Positions 61,601 through 64,000 of a stretch of DNA of 64,000 nucleotides are shown here, one piece after another. The DNA is from Semisulcospira habei (Eukaryota; Mollusca; Gastropoda; Semisulcospiridae), in NCBI GenBank assembly GCA_036245525.1, contig BTPG01000004.1:216747278-216811277 (forward strand), given 5' to 3'. The position numbers were made by a program, and so were the translations under genes. A model generated the notes under the pieces. That model worked only from the letters and a program-made list of their open reading frames with translations, searched no databases and was not told where the DNA came from. The stretch's first letter is position 1, and the number at the start of each line of letters is the position of its first letter.

Positions 61601-61733
61601 ATGCAAAAAAAAAACGTTATATATAAGCAATGCTTCACCACAAGAAAAACGTGAGATTTCTTACTCTTTGTCTGTAAACTTCAGGCTCTCTTGTGGAAAA
61701 TTCCACTCCACCCTCCAGCGAACACATCTTGTT
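50202..61733 (-). CDS. ZNHIT6: Box C/D snoRNA assembly protein BCD1 (ZNHIT6), C-terminal part, four exons
   Basis: Four minus-strand exons (61733-61665, 60746-60552, 51498-51374, 50326-50202) join in one frame with matching phases. They give RWRVEWNFPQ, then ANKER|YYELDKTKS, then LRGKRLIEFPILYLV. This is the conserved C-terminal order of ZNHIT6/BCD1 (YYELD...NLR.K.IIEYP). BCD1 is a nuclear HIT-zinc-finger factor that helps assemble box C/D snoRNPs. The N-terminal HIT zinc finger is not seen and should lie at higher coordinates, probably beyond the window. The 9-kb intron holds a whole DIRS-like element and several hairpins. Confidence 0.85.
50368..50572. mobile_element. Family A' hairpin, type copy
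   Basis: TTAACTCATTCTACCCCAGA to TGGGGTACAAACAGTTAA; stem perfect for over 40 bases around GGCGCCTATGGGCGCC. It lies in the GC-AG intron of ZNHIT6. Confidence 0.85.
50690..50777. mobile_element. Family B hairpin
   Basis: TTAACCCTTTGGCTGTCGGT / ACCGACACCCAAAAAGTTA. Confidence 0.8.
51090..51254. mobile_element. Family A hairpin, left arm eroded
   Basis: TTTTGGAGATGTTGCCTAAT ... CGGGGCTAAAAGAGTTAA. Confidence 0.65.
51374..51498 (-). CDS. ZNHIT6: ZNHIT6 exon c (probable GC donor)
   Basis: The acceptor TTATCGCAG is followed by G|TAT TAT GAG, giving RYYELDKTKSMCDNLRGK and RLIEFPILYLVPPEE, the most conserved part of the family. No GT donor follows in frame. The exon end reads TCACAGG|GCAAGT, a GC-type donor, and phase 1 fits the next exon. 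If unspliced, the frame would stop after 11 more codons (TAA at 51341-51339). Confidence 0.85.
51620..51762. mobile_element. Family A hairpin with central deletion
   Basis: TTCAGCCCGACGGCCGTATT, then TGATAATTCAAGGGGTCGAC joins the arms directly; ends GGACTGAATGGGTTAA. Confidence 0.7.
51759..51980. mobile_element. Family C hairpin, inverted, next to a family A copy
   Basis: TTAATGCCAGCAGAGGC, then stem CAAGAGACATAGATCCTCAT / ATGAGGATCTATGTCTCTTG. Confidence 0.75.
52113..52291 (+). repeat. DIRS 2 left inverted terminal repeat
   Basis: CCGATGACATGACAAATGGG through GACTCGCCAGTCAG matches 59628-59468 inverted with only a few differences (CACTCGGGG against CACTTGGGG). Confidence 0.9.
52653..53717 (-). 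mobile_element. 5'-truncated LINE inserted in the DIRS element 2 leader
   Basis: The minus strand encodes the RT C-terminal part (WMTTNKLMLNDGKTEAML, NLGVTLDSELSM, LDYCNSLLCGCP, ILKSLHWLPVSSRIQYKV, LKTHLFKLYF*). The 3' end has a TATTTATATAGCGC-type terminus and a TTA-repeat tail at 52653-52678. A possible 6-bp duplication CTCTTA flanks it (52647-52652, 53718-53723). Confidence 0.82.
52912..53715 (-). pseudogene. LINE RT C-terminal ORF (267 codons)
   Basis: It is open from the 5' truncation point to a normal stop. It covers the RT region after the catalytic YxDD and the thumb, with SKLDYCNSLL and HVTPILKSLHWLP. It cannot encode an active enzyme because the palm is missing. Confidence 0.85.
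53848..54130 (+). repeat. Duplicated segment in the DIRS 2 leader
   Basis: GCCTGGCTGGGGTATGCTTG ... GCCTGGGGGCACGGCC (53848-53925) recurs, diverged, as GCCTGGCTGGGGTAGGCTTT ... GCCTGGGGGCACAGCC (54041-54118). The small SINE sits between the copies. Confidence 0.7.
53946..54008 (+). mobile_element. 63-bp truncated SINE with 16-bp target duplication
   Basis: It is flanked by CCTATTGTCGTTTGGC (53930-53945) and CCTATTGTTGTTTGGC (54009-54024). The insert is CCGCCGTGTGATGGCC ... GGCGTTAAACCC with an ACTAA tail. It lies in the leader of the second DIRS element. Confidence 0.85.
54225..56246 (+). CDS. DIRS 2 gag-like protein
   Basis: The start is set at ATG 54225 (MTCTQCGGFQWPSDSHKVC), because the same Cys cluster begins the gag of element 1 and the sequence before it is not conserved. 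About 673 residues. Order: Cys cluster (C..C...CLPCVGC...CDVC), long Arg/Ser/Pro-rich low-complexity part, then a conserved C-terminal domain (DKTASLVRNSLACAGF, AAAANCDLLRRDAVLQ, RRAPLGGPLLFGDTWQAV). The frame overlaps the RT frame by 260 nt. Function (RNA-binding or capsid-like) is inferred from position. Confidence 0.82.
   Translation: MTCTQCGGFQWPSDSHKVCLPCVGCTSERSCDVCAVWPELRWAQLWSFYRRERPTPVPVARPAEVPAVISDTPTALAPDGPSLERSPQRTQQGSVRSREFEARLPRRERAWTKPYDRQRTHLETEVSSERRASRRPWSTGPHSSPRKALDPPRPLRARLATESSSRRHSRTLTTPLPVSSSSLRSKSDHHSRAPSCERREVRDSSRHLDHGPSRSTSSRRSSHVPRRLPRPARSPSPRPASFLPPRSRGSRSPARSRSSGRRRRSRSSSASRRRRGRRSPPRASAPYGSPRPRRAARSRSHGRRPSATALGGVDDDSLSLLPDDSISVLLGGLSRSPSPLSPSDASTAHGLPASSRTEVLLALDEVARLISATLPAADCPPSPPLKRKPSAFVDAGRQVKKFKTLPQPPSFRELRDVFSAHLLSDSRDSNFFSDHRWPPDLDMYFRQQWYAGHSQAFLCPLPPVDPAAVVQAGGASALRRALPAGLDKTASLVRNSLACAGFMELLTQAFLRRVEDSWHPSLTPLLGDLLVLAEAASRAAYHSSVNAMAAAANCDLLRRDAVLQACRGMPADLKTQLRRAPLGGPLLFGDTWQAVKDSNADRWPPKSVPRRFQAARKAVGRPLRSSRPVAPTSTTQPQSLRRRRPAFGRPGQANAPAPAWPRPARRPGRGRAQ
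55987..58320 (+). CDS. DIRS 2 reverse transcriptase-RNase H
   Basis: The 777-codon open frame starts at ATG 55987 inside gag; true initiation could be by reinitiation or frameshift. RT motifs from about residue 185: VVPKPGGKWRPVIDLSALNR, MDYAVSLDLSDAYLHVPIHP, YQFRALPFGLNLSPWVFTRL and the catalytic SNYLDDLFLRN. RNase H follows: LCVDASLSGWGAHLLP, NWLELQAVWQAL, LVLSDNSTVVAYIQRQGG, ARHIPGHLNVLADSLSRRGQ. The Asp/Glu catalytic residues look intact. The end overlaps the recombinase frame. Confidence 0.92.
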   Translation: MVTPGKPSRIPMRTGGLPSLFLGAFRQPARPWVAPCGAPDPSPRRQLPSRSPCVAVAPPSVAPAKLTPPPPLGPVPPVALGAGGLSDSSPPPPAVSGPPVGGRLALFSDEWRLLIPEDPWILDTVSGGLRISFRSPPPLRTTPLWTEIPADPLKECALRGEVDSLLRKDATEVVRRADSLGFYSRLFVVPKPGGKWRPVIDLSALNRFIVAPSFHMETARALRTAVRPMDYAVSLDLSDAYLHVPIHPAAQRYLRFAFDGTVYQFRALPFGLNLSPWVFTRLMDAVMAKARQSSLSPMSNYLDDLFLRNHVESVLEEDRDTLMRLLSRLGFLLNVGKSDLTPSRRFIHLGMDFATDLNVVRLPDPRIRKLATFANQLAQQEAAPARVWLQLLGLINAAADLLPLGRLYARPLQLHLLLLWRPSSGDLTHLVPVSPLVRPHLLRWTDTAWLASGVPLSSPPPHLSLCVDASLSGWGAHLLPQFSSASGLWPPEFADKHSNWLELQAVWQALFVWENQLRNQRLLVLSDNSTVVAYIQRQGGTRSPDLCMLLFRLMRWAEERDITLLARHIPGHLNVLADSLSRRGQLLHTEWTLRPDIFQMICARWETPLIDLFATRWNRQLPLFVSPIPDPLAWAVDALSIPWDGLIAYAYPPTVLIPKVLHKLRGSNAVLLLVAPLAWARSWTTDLLNLATSPPLRLPTPRSMLKQPRQALFHPCPERLSLHAWRLCSAPSPLEASLVQQWRQSLQPASLPPGVFTKGSGASCVPGATPVASYPPD
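58130..59231 (+). CDS. DIRS 2 tyrosine recombinase
   Basis: The frame is open from 56316, but protein-like sequence begins near 58130 (SRLEVVQRALTARGF). The core-binding part has RKPSTRRVYEGKWRVL; the catalytic part has LALATASRVSELHAL (Arg), IRAHEVRAMATSVAF (HxxR) and STFARFYLRD (Tyr). These are the catalytic residues of the lambda-integrase family, used by DIRS elements instead of an integrase. It overlaps the end of RT-RNase H in another frame; no obvious ATG starts it. Stop TAG at 59229-59231. Confidence 0.9.
59330..59430 (+). repeat. DIRS 2 internal complementary region
   Basis: It reads GTCATCGGTAATGTTTTTGA then TGAAATAAATGCATTTTTC then ACTTACCGATGACATGAC. Reverse-complemented, it is the right end joined to the left end. 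Confidence 0.85.
59468..59677 (+). repeat. DIRS 2 right inverted terminal repeat
   Basis: It is the inverse partner of 52113-52291. It continues to AAAAATGCAT at 59677, where similarity to the internal complementary region stops. Confidence 0.9.
59739..59940. mobile_element. Family A hairpin, core shortened
   Basis: CTAACCCCATCAGCCCCAAG to CGGGGCTAAAGGGGTTAA; stem GCCAGATGAGCTTGGCAAGC (loop lost). Confidence 0.75.
60062..60135 (-). mobile_element. Fragment of the same SINE-like family
   Basis: AGGGTGACCCTGGGCAGTAA and AACCAGGGTAACCTCAGTG match the start of that family. Only about 75 bases remain. Confidence 0.45.
60250..60340. mobile_element. Family C hairpin core
   Basis: CTTGCAAGAGGCATAGATCC / GGAATCCATGCCTCTTGCAG around CCCCTGCATCCGCAGGGG. 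Confidence 0.7.
60552..60746 (-). CDS. ZNHIT6: ZNHIT6 exon b
   Basis: The acceptor reads TTTCGTGAAG and the donor GTTTGC; phase 2 at both ends. It encodes LPDSIQLSDTVNKHILSY, then a Ser/Pro-rich stretch, then CKYSVFMRVEGLQANKER. The family motif here is VPDxKTxxEILxxYI followed by LMKxE. A second AG five bases into the exon would break the frame, so GAAG is chosen. The polypyrimidine tract is modest. Confidence 0.78.
60825..61531 (-). mobile_element. Tandem-repeat transposon, inverted copy
   Basis: It runs from CAAGAATGGCAAAGCCCTTA and GGCTCACGTGCATG at the left to GCGCACGTGAGCCAAAAATG at the right, so the ends form GGCTCACGTG inverted repeats. Units with GTGACCCTTAACCTTTGGG lie inside. It lies in a ZNHIT6 intron. 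Confidence 0.7.
61665..61733 (-). CDS. ZNHIT6: ZNHIT6 exon a
   Basis: Read on the minus strand, the acceptor ATATATTGCAG ends at 61734 and the donor GTAAGA starts at 61664. The 69-nt exon enters and leaves in phase 2. It encodes TRCVRWRVEWNFPQ and SLKFTDK, matching the W-x-V-x-W-x-FPQ strand of ZNHIT6. Confidence 0.8.
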
Positions 61734-61823
61734 CTGCAATATATATTTAAAAAAAAAACAAACACACATTCATTTCAAGTTTGACCGGTCACTAAGCAGC
61801 GTCCATGGACAACACACATAACT

Positions 61824-61995
61824 CAGTTAGCCCCGATGCACTACAGCTGGAGATCGTTTGATCATGATAATTCAAGGGTAGTGGCAGATGAGCTTGCCAA
61901 GCTCATCTGGCACTACCCTTGAATTATCATGATCAATCCATCTCCAACAACTGGTATATAGTTATTGGTCAACACCTCCCAAATTTGAGCAATAA
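61824..61995. mobile_element. Family A hairpin
   Basis: AGCCCCGATGCACTACAGC ... GATGAGCTTGCCAAGCTCATC perfect core as two halves; right arm CACCTCCCAAATTTGAGCAA. Confidence 0.7.
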
Positions 61996-62028
61996 GCTTA
62001 TCTCCCCTTTCATCATTTCATCTCAGGA

Positions 62029-62134
62029 GTGGCTCTTCCGGCACGCCACGCTCAACATCACGGCCTGCGCTAGCTTAGTGCACTCAACGAAGCCAGTACC
62101 AGCAAGCTTCAGGCCCCACATTCCAGCCGAATGA
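62029..62134 (+). CDS. Possible terminal exon of an unidentified + strand gene
   Basis: A strong pyrimidine tract and CAG (CCCCTTTCATCATTTC...TCTCAG) precede an open frame starting GAG TGG CTC TTC and ending in TGA at 62132-62134. AATAAA lies at 62500-62505. The 35-residue peptide (EWLFRHATLNITACAS...) is not recognised. The opposite strand is also open here but lacks a donor. No upstream exon was found. Confidence 0.25.
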
Positions 62135-62499
62135 TGTAATGACAGACACCTCCCAGACGCAGTGTCTGTGTTTCTTACTGAATAGCCACGTGTGTACTTT
62201 TTTAGAAACCATCGGACTGCCTTCACGTTAATGATGTAGTTCTACTACGTTTGTTTTTTAAATGAATATGAAGTTATATACTAGTTAAGTTCAGTATAAT
62301 TAAGGTGGCGACTGTTTATGCCGGAGCGACTGTCTAAAAACCGGCGCTGTACTATGGCGGCGACGGGCCCCCAGGTGCTGTTTGACCATTGTTCAGTTTT
62401 ATGTTCGGCCTAGATCGGAGATCATCTCCGTATCAACGCGGGTATTTTGTTTCTGTTGTTAACTTGTTTTATGTACTAGTTTTAGCCAAGTAGGAACTT

Positions 62500-62505
62500 A
62501 ATAAA
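62500..62505 (+). promoter_or_regulatory. Canonical polyadenylation signal AATAAA
   Basis: The context is CTTAATAAAGAACATTATAA with a GT-rich stretch just after. It could serve the candidate exon at 62029, or it could belong to the retroelement 3' region that follows. Confidence 0.35.
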
Positions 62506-62689
62506 GAACATTATAATAGTGTGTTTAAGGAGACATAGGGCTGTCTTAGCATTCTGTTTTTGTCAGGGAGGTTCGGGTCAGGATGAGGCCACTGGCGCTG
62601 GCCATTAGATGCCTTGGCGACGGGCTTCACCCGTCCCGAGTCATTGTCCATTAAGTAGCTCTGTTATTGTAATTTGTGGAATGAGCGAG

Positions 62690-62783
62690 TGAGTGAATGT
62701 AAGCAGCACCTGTGGTGGCAAAAATGTGAATTTCCCCATGAGGGATTAATAAAGTATTATTGTATTGTTGTATTGTATTATCT
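62690..62783 (+). mobile_element. Retroelement 3' tail with TTGTA repeats
   Basis: AATTTCCCCATGAGGGATTA then ATAAAGTATTATTGTATTG is a typical LINE/SINE 3' terminus. It ends directly against the right arm of a family A hairpin, so it probably inserted there. Confidence 0.55.
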
Positions 62784-62886
62784 GGCACAACCCTTAAATT
62801 ATCATGATCGATCCATCTCCTGCATCTGGTACACAGTTGGCAAGCGACACCTCTAAAATTGCAGCCCTGGGGTTGATTGGGTTAAC
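62784..62886. mobile_element. Family A right arm, cut by a retroelement tail
   Basis: ATCTGGCACAACCCTTAAAT to GGGGTTGATTGGGTTAA; the left arm is absent. Confidence 0.65.
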
Positions 62887-62965
62887 TTCAACCACAGTTT
62901 AAAAGTAGATATACAGCTGGAAAGAAACAAAGATTCCCCTTCTCATAACTCACCATTCACCCAAA

Positions 62966-63546
62966 AATGTATTTTTTCGAAAAATACTTACCGAGGGCAT
63001 TACTGTATGGAAGATACACTTAGCTTAATGATTTCAGACTAAAGATCGTTGCGTATACATACACAAACAGGGAGGCAACTCCCAGAGCCGTTACAAGGGC
63101 CCGAGTAGCCTCCCTTCCCTCCTCATCCGGGCACATGTGCCGGTGTCATGCAAGTTAAAACGCTAAAGCGCTCCGGCGGCAAGCGAGGTAGGCAGGAGGG
63201 CCATTCGAGTAATGAAATCTGTAAGTATTTTTTGAAAAAATACATTTTAGAGAAAAATACATTTGTTTCCTCAGAATACATTACCGATGGCATTACTGTA
63301 TGGAAGAATAGAGAAATGGAGGAGGGTGCCGCCCGCTAGGTCCCGTCATCGCTCATGCTCGACGGTTGCGAACCGGAGCAACCTCCTGACGATTTCGGCT
63401 AAGCGTACCTTATGGCGCCGGAGGGGAGTGTTGCACCGCAGCGATGTCCGCCTCCTCCTTTTCGCTATTCTTCCATACAGTAATGCCATCAGTAATATAT
63501 TTTGAGGAAACAAATGTATTTTCTCTAAAATGTATTTTTTCGAAAA
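62966..63546 (-). mobile_element. Miniature DIRS derivative without coding region
   Basis: A terminal repeat (62966-63225, TACTTACCGAGGGCATTACT...), an internal complementary region (63225-63290) and about 180 bases of spacer are followed directly by the opposite end (63470-63510, CAGTAATGCCATCAGTAATA). All three coding regions are missing. It is followed by a right-end/left-end joint. Confidence 0.7.
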
Positions 63547-64000
63547 ATTAATTTTTCTCTAAAATGTATTTTTTCGAAAAATACTTACCGATGACATGAC
63601 TGTCTGGAAATAGTCTACTTGCTTACCAATTTTAGCCTAAGACCCAAAGGGTCCCCCCAGGAGGCTCTCGGGGATCCCTAACGGGGACGAGAGTAGCCTC
63701 CCCTGCCCATCCGGTCACGTGCCCGGTGGTGTCTCCTTTAGCCAGTTGTCTACGGAGTTACCAGCGGCAAGCGGGGAGGAGGGAGGGACCTCCGAGTCAT
63801 GTCATCGGTAAGTATTTTTCGAAAAAATACATTTTAGAGAAAAATTAATTTGTTTCCTCAAAACACATTACCGATGACATGACTGTCTGGAAGAATGCCA
63901 AAAAGGAGGAGGGTGCCGCAGAATCCCTTTCTGAAACCTCATTAGGGTCGAGGACGGCCCGTCACTCCTGATCACACACTCCCGACAATTTTAGCGAAGT
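63547..64000 (-). mobile_element. Terminus of a further DIRS-like element, running off the window
   Basis: Terminal repeat TTAATTTTTCTCTAAAATGT ... CCGATGACATGACTGTCTGG, then an internal complementary region at 63805-63885 (ACATTTTAGAGAAAAATTAA joined to TTTGTTTCCTCAAAACACAT), then the start of the spacer that precedes the recombinase in element 1. Coding parts would lie to the right. Confidence 0.75.

Noticed and set aside
62023..62226. Minus-strand ZNHIT6 upstream exon (GLKLAGTGF...)
   Set aside because: There is slight resemblance to the family (LKL..GF) but no donor follows and the phase to 61733 cannot be met.

Overview
This is eukaryotic DNA, most likely from a mollusc and probably a marine gastropod. 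The grounds are GT-AG spliced genes with long introns, dense mobile elements (LINEs, tRNA-derived SINEs, DIRS-type tyrosine-recombinase retrotransposons) and a secreted/membrane protein built from invertebrate cysteine-rich modules. The species assignment is inference; no rRNA or mitochondrial marker is present.

Region 1 (about 1-29.4 kb, + strand) holds 23 exons of one large gene. The 5' part and signal peptide probably lie left of the window. Joined at the splice sites I see, the exons keep one frame for about 960 codons. The order is: EB/lustrin-like module, Kunitz, WAP, thyroglobulin type-1 (TY1), linker, CGGC-type Cys module, half TY1, second Kunitz, further TY1 and Cys modules, a degenerate TY1, an alpha/beta SEA-like juxtamembrane part, one transmembrane helix, a CCCC-basic stop-transfer and a short tyrosine-rich cytoplasmic tail. 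It looks like a membrane-anchored, multi-headed protease-inhibitor/papilin-like or lustrin-like protein. Its introns hold several families of small near-perfect hairpin elements that end in TTAA, plus a LINE carrying a SINE, minisatellites and homopolymer tracts.

Region 2 (29.4-50.2 kb) is intergenic. It holds more hairpins, SINE-like copies, tandem-repeat elements, and one nested stack: a degenerate short tandem array was split by a tandem-repeat transposon, which was split by a LINE (minus strand), which was split by a DIRS-like element (40844-47252, minus strand).

Region 3 (50.2-61.7 kb, minus strand) holds the last four coding exons of ZNHIT6/BCD1, a box C/D snoRNP assembly factor. Its 9-kb intron contains a second DIRS-like element (52097-59677, + strand) with open gag, RT-RNase H and tyrosine-recombinase frames. 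That element's leader carries a LINE fragment and a tiny SINE. The last ZNHIT6 intron appears to use a GC-AG splice pair.

Region 4 (61.8-64 kb) holds a possible + strand terminal exon with an AATAAA signal, a retroelement 3' tail, and a cluster of DIRS termini running off the right edge.

The most notable features are the TTAA hairpin elements (piggyBac-like non-autonomous elements by inference), the multi-module inhibitor gene, and the DIRS elements, whose internal complementary regions let their ends be read to the base.
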